Shown piece by piece: positions 26,363-38,323 of a DNA stretch of 64,000 nucleotides. The stretch lies in the NCBI RefSeq assembly GCF_003672135.1, contig NC_039513.1, positions 10,850,833-10,914,832 on the forward strand. Direction: 5' to 3'. The notes beneath the pieces were generated by a model, which saw only the letters and a list, made by a program, of their open reading frames with translations, searched no databases and was not told where the DNA came from. This DNA is from Ooceraea biroi (lineage: Eukaryota; Arthropoda; Insecta; Hymenoptera; Formicidae). Position numbers and translations under genes: made by a program. Numbering within the stretch: position 1 is the first letter of the stretch; each line of letters starts with the position of its first letter.

Positions 26363-26368
26363 AATAAA
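26363..26368 (+). terminator. Candidate poly(A) signal for Hand
   Basis: AATAAA lies about 580 bases after the Hand stop codon. It is the first good signal I noted in the downstream sequence; a second occurs near 26791. The site choice is unverified. Confidence 0.35.
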
Positions 26369-29300
26369 CAATTTAGTATAATGAAAAACAATACTATTCT
26401 TCACCCTTTCGATCATTTATTTCAAGATCTTCGCATAATGCTGCGATTCAGATTCAAAATCAGACTTTTTCAGTTTATCGAAATTATTCTTACGGGGCAT
26501 CGTGTTGCATCTCGTTTCTTGTATTTCGAAAGTTTACATTTCTCTCATTTCCCGAGCAAGTCTCCTCCTGCTCAGTCATTCCTCCATTATAGACGGAGAA
26601 GTCATTGTGCAGAGCGGCCGGTTTCGGATTTCGTGGATACCCTGGCGCCAGTACTTGATCCTATGTAGCGTATCCGATACTCGACATGTAGCTAATAAAT
26701 CCCAAGGAGAGAAGGCCAGCTCCTATCTGTCGCTACATACAATATCTTAATGCAATACATACTACACTAATATCTTCGTGTCATCTATTTAATAAACATT
26801 TCGCTCGTTTGATTGTTCTTCGAGTGTGCCATCGTCGTACCAAGTTACATTGTTAAGCAATAACTTGATGATTGTCTGATCTCCGACAAATTATTAACAT
26901 TGTTTCCGTTGTGTGCAATGACTTTCGAGAAATAAAGTAACTGCGTGGCCATTAATTAATCCAAACGACTATGTAACAAAGTTTCAACTTCGTTAATGGA
27001 GCTTTCGAGGAACTTCAGCGAATAATTTAATTGGCGTAATTAACTTTTACTTTTGCTACCAGGAACTTTGATCTCGAGATCGCGAGACTAAATATTTGCG
27101 ATGGACGTCAGAGTTCATTGAGATGCGTTGATGTGCCAAACAACGATCTGCATCGGCGAACCGGCTGAAGACAACATTGTTGATCTTGTGTATTGTACGC
27201 GAGTGATCGCAAAGTCGAGGATCGATATCACTGTGGCGATTGACGAGCCGTTTGTTTATCGCAATGAGTGGCACTATATTACGCGCGAGCGTGCACGTTC
27301 ACTTTGAGAATGTTAATAGTTGAGCCTCACTGTTGCTTCGTCGTAAACATTTCAGCCAGCTCCTACGACGCATGACGAGGCCTCGTATTTTGTTAGTCGA
27401 GCCTACAATTCTGTCGTCTACGTCAAATTATTAAAATGATATTCCAAGTATCAATTTGGGTGATGAGCGGCAGCGTGAATTACCATCATTATACGGTATG
27501 CACCGATCTAACTATATCCACAAAAAGTATCGCAGTAAATATTTCAAGTATCTCTTTCGCGTGTTCAGCGTGCCGGAATGCTAGCCCTTCGCTCTCCGAT
27601 GCCGACGATCCGTGTCGAGCATTCTACTCCGAAACAGTTCTTCAAACGCTCCGTTTACCAACGAGAATTTGCAAGCGCTACTACTAAATCATTGTACGAC
27701 TCAGCAATATATAAACGTAAGTCAATTATTGTAAAATTAAATAATTATCTAAATTAAAATTCAAGCAGTGTAGGTCGTTTGATACGAATTATATATTATA
27801 CAATTCTGTCGTTTAATGATCAGAAACTTTGCTTCCCAAAAACCTCGAAATTTTTAACCGTAATAACTCAACAATTACTAATGCTGATTATTTTCAATGA
27901 AGCGAAAATCACGATCTCAAACTAAATTTCTCAACAGAATTGAAATGATTACCTGGATTAGCTAGAGACACTTTGCTATGATCAATTTAGACAAACGACG
28001 GTCATTGTCACAATGAGACACAGGGTGCATCGGATGTTCGGTCTATAACATGCCCAACACGGATTCATTTTCACGTGCGAGGAAACGATCTTTCTCCTGC
28101 TGGCTACCGAGAATAGCCAAGTTCTTGCGGTAACGCGGGAGTGTTTATATCGTGCACCATCGGGAGGTGTTCTGGGCTTCGTCAGGGCAAGAGTTTACAA
28201 AGCGGTGCCGATTCACCTTCCCCGCCTCCTTTCGCACCTATCCAGCGTAGCGCGTGCCTACTCTTGCTTCTATCCGCTTGCAAAAGGTACAACGAGACTG
28301 CATCCTTGTCTCTCTCGAATGGCGATATAAAGTTCATTAACCTTTTTCATTAACCTCGGATAATTGATAGAGGCAGACTTGAATCGGAGTAATTGGAAAA
28401 GCTACTAATCTGATCGATCTAGCGTAGGCAGGCGCCTGTAAAAATAATTGCTCCAAAATAATCGCGCAGATAGATGAATGAAATGGGAACCATAGAACAA
28501 CACCACAAATGAACAGAATGCACGGTGATCAGATTGTCAGATGCGAAGCACTTCGGATAGCACGTCAAGAAGATTTATTTCACTCCTCTGCACGTCACAA
28601 CTTATCGCCCTTGTGATCGTTCACAGCAATCTGTTGGAAATCCCATTGTACGCAGACAGAATTAACAATTTTCAATTAATGTAATAAAATCTTTTCCAGT
28701 GGTTCCCGACCAATGATCATTTTATGTCTCGTTTATTCTTAAAATCTCTCTTAAATGTGCCAGAAATATATGCGTCGGAACCAATTTGCGTTACCTGAAG
28801 TCACGTTGCTGCAAAGCTATTCACTGAACAAGACCGAATCAATGCTGGTACAATCGGTTTTGATTGTCGGAACTGCAGCAATGAAAACTGTCGTCGCCGA
28901 AAAATATCGTTACGTGGGAAGATTTCGGTAGCTCGGCAGATGCAAGTGCTCTTACATCGTGTGTCTACCAAATACGCATCGAGATAAAAAAGTATGAAGC
29001 GGGCGTTTGTTTGCTTGGACAAGTATTGAAAGTACGACGTGTACGCAAGTCCGCATAGGACTGAGTGACTCGGGCACTTTAGATCTCACTGAAAAACCAG
29101 GACGTGCATGTGTAGAGCCGCCCGCCTAATTGCGCGCCTCGAGTAAGACGTACTCGCCGCACATCATACGTGTGATACATGTGTACGTCTGAAAAAAGAA
29201 AGTACATGGCGACAAGATGAATCCTCCACTAATTCGCGTCCGATTTGATGACTTACAAAAGGAAAACTGTTGACTCTCTACGGGTTATTATAACGTAATT

Positions 29301-30456
29301 ACCTACATCAAATTTCAGAGATACAATGTCACTGCCAAAAACATGATAGATGCCTGGACGTGAACGAATATAAAAATGTTAACAAATATCAAGATATAAA
29401 AAATATTTTTAAAAATGTTAAAAAATATAAAGTAGCAGAAACTAACTAAATTCAACTTCTGCTTCTACGCGCGCAAACAATTGAGTAAACAATGTGTTGT
29501 TAATTTTGGTAACGTTAATGAATATATACGGAATTTAAGATATTAAATCCCCCCTATTCCCTAAGCGCGACGCGAGTCTTACGGTAATGCCAGACGAGCT
29601 CGGTCAATCCACCGCTTTTATACGGGAAGCAGAGCACGAGGAACGCGAACTCATTGATCCCCGAATTAAGTCGACGATCGACAAGTTAAATCCAAGACTA
29701 ATCGTCAATCGTAGGGCGCTCGGTCATTTGTTACACCGCGTGGGGTATGAAAAATACACGAGAAAAACAGGATTCCTTCGAAAATGGTGCTTACGAGCTC
29801 GAGTTGGCGTCGTAAATCCCCGAGAAATGAGCGCGCGATGCTCTAATTATCCGTACAGCCTAATCAACTCTTCAGCGCAATCACGCTTCAATTAAAGGGG
29901 AATAATAACCGCCACGGAATCCCTCAAATACAAAATTTATAACATTACTGTTAATCCAAGAAATACATACAATCGTCTATAATGTTTTAAGAATTTCAAT
30001 AACTATAGCTTCTCCCTTCTCATTTCTTCCATTGCAATTTTATTACAACGACACTGATACACTCCAGAAAAAGAGAACAAAGTCCGGATAAAGCAAACTT
30101 CCATTAATTCCAGAAAAAATTATGTCATGTAGTCATTAAAACTCACTCGTGGAATAGAAAAAACGCGTTCGTATTCTCATGCCGAAAAATCGATGGGGCG
30201 GTTTCGTTCATTGAGATTACTGAATATGTCCGCCAGTTTTTCCGGGGACGAAGCTCCTATGTGGGCGCGTTATTTCAGGACCCACGCGAATCCTGGATTC
30301 AGGAGAGACTCATTGCGAATGTAGGACAGTCACTCCCGCTTCAAATGGAGACGAATAGTTTCACGTCGACGATCGGGATTAGCCTCGCGAGGGTGCGAGA
30401 GAACAATAAGATGGAAAAACAACGGCGACGTACCCTGGAACGACGCAATTCGGCCC
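26369..30456. other. Intergenic stretch between Hand and PBAN
   Basis: About 4 kb with no exon, RNA gene or repeat I can support. Short frames overlap on both strands and resemble no known protein. Regulatory DNA for either neighbour is possible but unmarked. Confidence 0.6.
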
Positions 30457-30463
30457 TATAAAA
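30457..30463 (+). promoter_or_regulatory. TATA box of the PBAN precursor gene
   Basis: TATAAAA sits in a GC-rich context 57 bases before the predicted start codon at 30520. Transcription would then begin near 30487, leaving a leader of about 30 bases. A TATA promoter fits a strongly cell-specific neuropeptide gene. Confidence 0.55.
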
Positions 30464-30519
30464 CCCCGGATTCACCATCGTGTCCACATTACTCGACTCG
30501 ATCTCGAGGAATACCGTGA

Positions 30520-31587
30520 ATGGTCGAGATGGTTGTCATCGGAAATCACATCAGCCGCGGAACTTCCGTCTGCATCCTGGCGATGGTGCTCTGCTTGGCG
30601 TCCCGCGCTTCCGGCGAATACGGTAATATCGTGTATCGCAGATTATGCTTCATACATGTTTTACATTTATACATATCTTCGCCATCTCATATACTTTATA
30701 TATTTTTATTATACTTATTATATTTATATCTTATTTATTTTTTTCCTATATTTCATACAAATTATATTTCCAACTTTATTCGTGCATGTCCTAATTTTGC
30801 AGTTCTACGAGGTATCGTTAACAATTCTTGCTAATCACAGCGAAGTACACTCTAATCTCCTTTCAATTGTGTGCCTGCAGAATCGAGAGAGATGTCGAAC
30901 GGCGGACCAAACGACAGGTCGTCGAGCAACGATTTCAGCTCGTGTACCGAGGGCAAGTGCGTCAAGCGCACCATGAAAGAGATTACCAACGGCATGTGGT
31001 TCGGTCCACGTCTTGGAAGGCGGCGCAGGTCCGAGGTCGACAAGCAAGAAATCAATTCCGAGATTGAGGCCCTGGCCAATGTCCTGGGTAACGAACGCTG
31101 GGCCTTTATCACGATTCCAGGTGAGAGTTTCAGATGCCACAATGATCTCCGTGTCAATTATATAACAATAACTTTCATTAAATTTTTAGTAAACTGTGTT
31201 CAGACAGAAATTAATATCGTTTGTACCCTCTCATGAGATTTCAGAAAGTTTTAACTGAGAATTAACTTCTTACAAAGCTTCTTTCCATTTTCACTACCTT
31301 CTGAATTACTTCAAGTTGTATAATCTCAAATTTCGAAGATATTCTGATGAGAAACGTACTAAACTCCAGCTAGTGAAAAGAGACAACCGACTCAGTTTAC
31401 GCCGCGGTTGGGTCGAGGATCGGAAGAGGATCCATTCTCCTATGCGGACGCGATAGATAGATACGAGTTCGAAGAGAGCGATCAGCCCTTGCCACCGATA
31501 TTTGCGCCGCGTCTGGGTCGTCGACTACCTTGGGCACCGTCGCCGAGGTTGGGTCGCCAATTGCGTGGCGCGATGCGAAAAATATAG
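30520..31587 (+). CDS. PBAN: PBAN/pyrokinin neuropeptide precursor
   Basis: Secreted prepropeptide of 186 residues, normally made in suboesophageal neuroendocrine cells and processed to C-terminally amidated PRL peptides that act on pyrokinin/PBAN receptors. Exons are 30520-30622, 30881-31120 and 31370-31587, all in phase. A signal peptide (core VCILAMVLCLAS) ends near residue 32. Four mature peptides are bounded by basic sites and end PRLG plus Arg: residues 65-79 (tryptopyrokinin type, ending MWFGPRL, between KR and RRRR), 120-128 (QPTQFTPRL), 131-163 (33 residues, ending PPIFAPRL, the long PBAN-like form) and 167-175 (LPWAPSPRL). This is the hymenopteran set known from bees and ants. Residues 85-115 form an acidic spacer. 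An upstream in-frame Met choice at residue 1 or 4 would not affect the peptides. Confidence 0.95.
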
Positions 31588-33942
31588 ATGTACCACTGTG
31601 ACGAAGGCTAAACGATCATCGAGAGCTATGGTTGGACAATGATCACGTAGACCTGCACGACTGTGTGAGGATATCGGCAATGAAAAATCAAAGCGCTATT
31701 AAGATATTATGGAGAACTGCTGCCGTTCCTTTACCATTCCTTTCTGAAAACTATTATTATACAATTTTGTAATCAGCAATAAGTGAGATAATGATTAATT
31801 TTCCATCTCAAGAGGTCAGAGATAAATTCAAAAAGTGACTTTTCTCCTGAAATGTACTTTTAAACGAAACGTCTTCATTGTTTTTATTCAAAGCTCGTCT
31901 ACTAAATTGATGATAAACTTCTTTCACGAGACGCTTATTGCACTTGCAAATTAGAATTATCTATATTTTTATAAAATTCTTCTTTTAGAAACAGACTCAA
32001 GAAACAAAACTGATACATAGAAATAGTATAATAATGTTATAATCATCAATTATAAATAACACAAAAATTAATAAACGTGCAAGACTATTTTTTTTATATC
32101 GCAGACTAATAAACGATTTTAGCTACAACAAGAGAAAGCCTACGAGCGGAATAGTATGCATTGCAAGTTTGTACGTACGGCAGAGGATGATGGATGCTAT
32201 TTTCAGCGTCCTGAGAGAAGGGTTAAGATATCTCTCTCCCCTGAGAGGGGAAATAGGACGGCGGAAGAAAGAGAGGAGAGGCAGGGTGCCGAACCGCAGC
32301 GGGTAACTCCTCGACCGGAACTACCGGCGAGCCATGTGGCAACATAGAGGACAGTCATAATCGTAAAACTCGAAAACACAGCGGCAGCAGATACAAGTTG
32401 GCTCCTAGTCCTCGTTTTAGTATATCTTATATCGAGGATCGCTCGTAAAACGCGACAAAAAATCTCTCCAACGAGAGCTCCGGAAGATTAACGATGATCA
32501 TAGGTAACGCAATGTGTTACACATACAAAATGTTTGATGATATTGAAGATACATTGACAAATAGCGTAATCCTTCAATCAATATTAGATCCATTTGTCTA
32601 GAACAATTAAGTATGAGAATTTAATATTGCGTTGACCGAAAAGTCTCTTATGTGTGTCCATGTTCTTTAACAAAATTCAAACTCCGCATTGAGAATTAAT
32701 ACAAAGTTTTACGTTATCGGAAGAATAATTAAATTTCCAAATCTGCGCGAAAACGTATTTGTAGAACTAATAAATGTTTAATGCCTGAAGAGATGGAATA
32801 CTCGATAGAGTGAAATTATGATTTATGAGACAACGTATAATTCGTTTACGTGACTCGTGCTGCAAAATTCGAGGAAATAGCTTTGACGGTCGCCCGTCAA
32901 CGCACACACGCAGCAATACTAAATCATCGCAGACAAATAAATAATTGCTCATGCGAAAATCGCGCATGGTGCTGCAGCGTTCACATATAAATCGGCATTG
33001 CGAGTTATTCGTGCCTCGCAAATGCTACATTTTCTGCGGAAACAGATTCTGCATCACGCTCCGTGATTTTGCAGCTGCAAGACGTACGCAGCAATTTTCG
33101 CACGTTTATTGCGTCGCAATTTGTCATACTTATCGCAGTTATTTCTGTCATGCTTATCGCTTGCGGAGCTCTCGGAGCAGAGAATTATTATTATAATTAT
33201 TATTACTTCACTCACCAAATCGCACCTCTACCGCCATCTTTGAAAGCCCGCCTGTGTGCCGCCAACATATGGTTGAGCCGCGCGAGGTTAACCAGGTGCA
33301 ATCGCACAAGTACACTCGCGAATATAACACGAAAGCGATCGTCACCGCGGCTAATTAATCGTTAATTAATACGACGCGATCATTATTTGACACTTCCGAC
33401 GATTATTTCCACGCGCGAGTCACTTTCTGCGCGCAAAAATGCGTATAATTCGCGCGACGATACCGGCACTCCGATTCTAATTCGACGCGAATGAAATATC
33501 GCGGCCACTTGACTTACTTATTTGAATATTTGAAAAATCTGGCTTACATGTGGCCAACTTTACATAAATCTTGTAACTAACCTAACAGTAACCTAAAGAT
33601 TATCGACCGTTGCAATCGATACTTGATCCTCTAAATCATGGGGTCTCTATGATGGATAACAGAAATGTGAAATAGGAAAATGATAGAAAATAGATCTTGC
33701 GCTTGCGAGTAATGACAAACATATGTTCCTTCGGAATTTATATATATTTGCATCTAACAATATATCTCTAAAAATATATCTTTGTTATTCCACTGTTCCG
33801 TTTTGTACACAGCTAGAAATTAATTATTTTACAAAAATGAACAATAGGAATGTTTTTGTACATTCGATATTACGCCCTCATAAATTATTAGATTGCTTCG
33901 CGCAATAAAACCAGGTCTCCAGGTGTCCTTCCATTGTTCGTT
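31588..33942. other. Intergenic stretch between PBAN and transaldolase (convergent genes)
   Basis: About 2.4 kb between the 3' ends of the two genes, so both 3' untranslated regions should lie in it. It is AT-rich, with a GC-richer island at 32150-32350. I see no coding exon or RNA gene. Confidence 0.6.
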
Positions 33943-36576
33943 TTAACCCTGAATTTTGTCTTGCATTAATTTCTCGAGCTTGCGAACGTCCACGGCAAAC
34001 TTGCGAATGCCTTCGCACAATTTATCGGTGGCCATTTGGTCCTCGTTCATCAGCCATCTAAATTCAGCCTCGTCCAAGCTGATCTTCTGAAGATCGCACT
34101 TCTTCGCCGATTCCATGCTGAGAACCTTGCCGACGGCCTCGTTGCTCTTCTCCAATTCCTCCAATAATTTGGGGCTTATGGTGAGCAAGTCGCATCCGGC
34201 GAGTTCTTTAATTTCGCCTATAATCATTGGGAATATTTTAATTAGAAAGAGAATTCGTGTCAAATAAGATCAATTTTTTTACTCTCTCTCTTTAAAAACT
34301 TTATTTATCTGTGTAATATTTTATAAGAGACATAAAGTTGCAAAATAATTAGGAAAATACTTACCGACATTTCTAAATGAAGCGCCCATCACGACCGTCT
34401 TATAGCCGAACTTCTTGTAATAATTGTAAATTTTCGTTACCGAGATGACGCCCGGGTCTTCTTTTCCTTCGTAAGATTTCTTATCCGTATTCGCCACATA
34501 CCTTAACAAAATTTTCGACCTTGCAACATGTGCGTGACAATAAATTTACGAGGCAGATGGGATTACATAAAACACTCACCAGTCGAGAATTCTACCAACA
34601 AACGGCGAGATGAGGGTGACTCCGGCCTCTGCGCAAGCAACAGCTTGCGCGAAGGAGAATAACAACGTTAGATTACAGTGAATGCCATATTTCTCCTCCA
34701 ATTCCCTGAAACGTCAAAGTTCATCAGTTGGACATGTTCATAGATCGAACGTGAACCGAAGACATCTCGATTGCGCTTACTTTGCCGCCTGGATGCCTTC
34801 CCAGGTCGACGCAAGCTTGATGAGAACACGTTCCTTGCTGATTCCGAGCCCTTCGTACAAGGCGACCAATCTCTTTGCCTTCTCGATGCTGGCTTCCTTG
34901 TTGAAGGACAATCTAGCGTCCACTTCCGTGGAGACTCTTCCGGGAATAATGTTCAGGATCTCTTTGCCGAACAGGACACACGTGATGTCGAGTGCCGCTT
35001 CGACCTGCTCGGCCAAAGTGCTGGAGAAAGAGTTTTCGTTTCAAACAATGTTCAAAGGCAGCGCAGGATTATTTCGGAAGCAAATATATCGTTAAGCAAA
35101 TATTGAAACTTGAGTACACTTACGATCCGGACTTTTTGCCGCACTCGGCAGCCTTCTCCATCAGATGAGCGTATTTTTTTTGGTTGGCGGCGGCGAGGAT
35201 AAGCGAGGGATTCGTGGTTGCGTCCGTGGGCTTGAATTGCTCCATAGCTGAATAATAAATAAATAAATAAATAATTAATTGCTCATTATTTATAACATCC
35301 GCGATTGTTTTTATTGTTTTTGTGTTGCTATACAGATCATACATTCGCGGTGCAATCTGCCGATAAGAGCGATCGAGTTTCTGCTGTTAAAGGTCACGGT
35401 GTTTTGGACGCACACTGATACTCATTTTATCAGTTGCACAGATAAATCTAAGTACAATTTTTTAACCGTGGATCACTCTCGAAAAAATTCCGCGTGAAAC
35501 TTCGATGAGAATTTCGGGAAATAGGAATAAATCAAGCTTCAATATTTAAATACACGTGGCCGTCAACGAGACTATTTATACGGTCAAATGAACTATGAAT
35601 GTTATCGCTAATGTGATCAGCAACACTGCACGCTATCGTCATCATGAATATAAATCTCTCTCTCTCTCTCACGCATACAGGGACAACTACTTTATTTTCC
35701 TTCTGAGATAACGTATCGATGTATAATACATGCATCATTCAGGCGACTTCGAATTAAACTTTTAAAAATAATTTGCCTATCGAGAGAGTATTTTGCAATA
35801 AGAATATACAGGAGCGGGTTTCAATCAAATGAGTGATTTTAATATTTAAACTAATGTCAATGATAATCATCATTAATTTTTAAGTTGCAAAACCAAATTT
35901 AAAAAATTTTGCACACTGTTCTAAATTGTGTTAAATGCACTATCAACACTTTGTAATATGCAATTAACGTGTCAATAAATAAAATTTTCACGATGTATAC
36001 TTTTCTTCGATTATTATACAAAAACTATTTACTATCAATTTGTTTCCAATAAATTTTCAGCACTTGGTTATAATTTCATTATAATAAATTTGAATTGAAA
36101 ATTAACGATGACTGTGATAAAGCGGAAAATTAATCATTGCTGCTGATTAAAATTTCTAGTATCAAATATTTAACATTGTCTCTTAATATTAAAGAACAAC
36201 TTGCTCGATTTGTCGCATCGATAACACAAAAATATACAAGAAGCGAAGAAACCGGCCTTTCTCGAATTACGAAACGATCATAATAATTCAAGATAATCGA
36301 TTTCACATGCGACGAACTTGAACCGTTCGCCTTCCGGATCACGTGAGACACGCTTAGAAAAAGAAAATGCAAGCGCTGCAAGACTGTCCCCCTCCCGTCC
36401 GCCCCACCCCCAATCCTCATGCTCAATCACCGTATCTACCTTCACCTCTGACCGAAATCGAAATTCGACAAAGTGTTACCTTGAAAGTCGCCGGTGTCGG
36501 CGACCACCGTGGTGAGGTCCTTCAGCTGGCTCAACGAACTCATCATCTTCGTTTTCTTCGACTGAGGTTCCGTCAT
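33943..36576 (-). CDS. Taldo: Transaldolase
   Basis: Cytosolic enzyme of the non-oxidative pentose phosphate pathway, moving a dihydroxyacetone unit from sedoheptulose-7-phosphate to glyceraldehyde-3-phosphate. Six exons on the minus strand: 36576-36480, 35247-35124, 35020-34781, 34705-34580, 34501-34365, 34217-33943. The model closes at 332 residues, close to the usual ~337. The Schiff-base lysine is Lys142 in RVLIKLASTWEGIQAAK, and Asp27 lies in VVADTGDF; both match the numbering of the human enzyme. DATTNPSLILAA and PFVGRILDW are further family signatures. All introns have GT-AG borders and consistent phases. The start codon precedes the short hydrophilic N-terminus typical of animal homologues. 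No defects are seen; the enzyme should be active. Confidence 0.95.
35248..36479 (-). other. First intron of transaldolase
   Basis: 1.2-kb AT-rich intron with a CT run at 35655-35670 and an ATAA tandem run near the 3' end (about 35255-35275). No embedded exon is visible. Confidence 0.8.
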
Positions 36577-37149
36577 GGTCACCGAAAGTATTTATGGAAT
36601 CGCGCGCGTATACGAAACGTACGTTACGCGGCTCGTTCACGCGATGTTGCTCCGTAATGCGTAACGTGCCTTCGCGCACATTCGCGCAGGTTCGCCAGCC
36701 GTCGGCTCGCCAGACTCGGGGTGCCTTCCGTTTCACGCATGGAACGCATAAAGTGCATAGAAAACCGTTCCGTTTTAGCTAATGCGCGCATTGGTGGCAC
36801 ATAAGATTCCCTAGCGCATCAGCTACTACAGCTCAGGACTTGAAACAGTTAATGCACGCATGCGCAGATTGTCAATTTCGTATAGTGTATACATAATACA
36901 CGTGCCTTTGATCAAGGACCTTTGATTTACATAGAATAAGAAAACGTTTGATTTCGCACCATAGCAGCATTTTATATTTAACACTTTATTACAAAATGTT
37001 TATATATGTTCAAAGGTTTAACTAGTTTAGTTTTTAAAAGTGCGTGCAAGATATATTTTTATATATAATATTTATTAATCTATGTCGAATATATAATGCC
37101 TTAGCAGCGCATTTACATTATAGATACGCTTAATTTATACGCACCAAAT

Positions 37150-37420
37150 TCAATTGTCGCAAAACAGAGTAGCTTCCGCTCCACGGATTCTGGATAATAA
37201 TTCCGACCGTGGTATTGGCTCTTGTTTATCCCATAACGTAATCTGATATCTGGAAATAACAAAGTATTTTTATAGAATCCATGTATACATATAAAATATA
37301 ATATAATAAAATATCTATTTTTATTAATAAAAAAACGAGTTGTACTCACCGTTCACGTAACAAATGCAAACCCGCAACAGGTATGTCCGGCCTAGTAACC
37401 AAGACTTTGGGTCCGCTCAT
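37150..37420 (-). pseudogene. N-terminal fragment of a GRHPR-like 2-hydroxyacid dehydrogenase
   Basis: Two in-phase pieces, 37420-37350 and 37249-37150, are joined by a 100-base intron with good splice sites and encode 56 residues before a stop. The product resembles the start of glyoxylate/hydroxypyruvate reductase: SGPKVLVTRPDIPVAGL, then QITLWDKQEPIPRSELL and RGAEATLFC. Full family members are about 320-330 residues with an NAD(P)-binding domain and catalytic Arg/Glu/His. None of that follows in the 570 bases before transaldolase. The fragment ends where the conserved LLCL-type strand should continue, at CDN then TGA. The intact start, intron and frame suggest a recent truncated duplicate rather than an old relic. 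Alternatively, a missed splice could skip the stop, but I see no downstream exon. Confidence 0.6.
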
Positions 37421-38323
37421 TTTCGCTTATCGCTCCTCCTAAATAAACGGACAACATGCGTGAAGAACATTATCTTGTTTTTTTGTGCGTGTATGGGTTT
37501 ATGGGAAAAGTAATATTCCTGTATTACAATAGTTAAATAAGATATAGGTATTTATTTTTATTATTAACAATGTTAAGAAGAGGCACTTGTGACAAAAATC
37601 ATCTTCCACAAATTTAAGTTAACTAGTTTCGAATTTAAAAGTCAGTGTGATAAATAAAATCTCGTAAACAATTGATTTTTCTTAAAGATTGCTAATATAA
37701 CTTCAAGTAATAGTACACAAAATCAGAAAAAATTGTATTTTTATGAAGCTATCAAGTTCTATCATTTATAACTTGATTGAACTGAAATGATTGATAACTC
37801 AACGACTATCGAAATTTATGCAAGCTAAATATTCTACATTAAACTTGTTGTGTAGCAACAAGTCAAACGTCAGGAGACGTTACGAGTGACAATTCATCTC
37901 ATGTATCGTACAAAACAGAATACTAAAAATGAATAGCTTTAGAACGAATCAATATCGCTAAAGCACGTCCTTCGCCGCTTGTCTTTTCTCTCTCTCCTTT
38001 ATCTTAATGGAAAGATAAGTAAATTCCTTTTCAAGCACAAAGCATAAGCAGTTCTCATTTCAGATAGAGAAAAACTGCAATAAAGCGCATCTCTCTCTCT
38101 TTCTCCAGAGGAACACCTGTAATAATTTTGTCTTCGATACCTTCATATCAAATTGCTAATTATTCACATGGCCAGTTGTTACGCAATGTTTTGAATGTTA
38201 CATAAATTAATGAAAACGGCTTTGTACAACTTTCTCGAAATAATACTTTCTTCGCGTGCAAGTACACGAAAAACATATCGATCGTGCAGAAATTTTCCTA
38301 TCAGATCGATCAGGCCGCTGGTA
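37421..38323. other. Spacer between the GRHPR fragment and the one-carbon gene
   Basis: About 0.9 kb, AT-rich, probably including the 3' untranslated region of the minus-strand methylenetetrahydrofolate dehydrogenase. No other feature is seen. The companion spacer at 36577-37149, between the fragment and transaldolase, is also empty and would hold the transaldolase promoter. Confidence 0.6.

Noticed and set aside
29587..29895. 102-codon + strand frame between Hand and PBAN
   Set aside because: No family similarity, and it is isolated in an AT-rich intergenic stretch.
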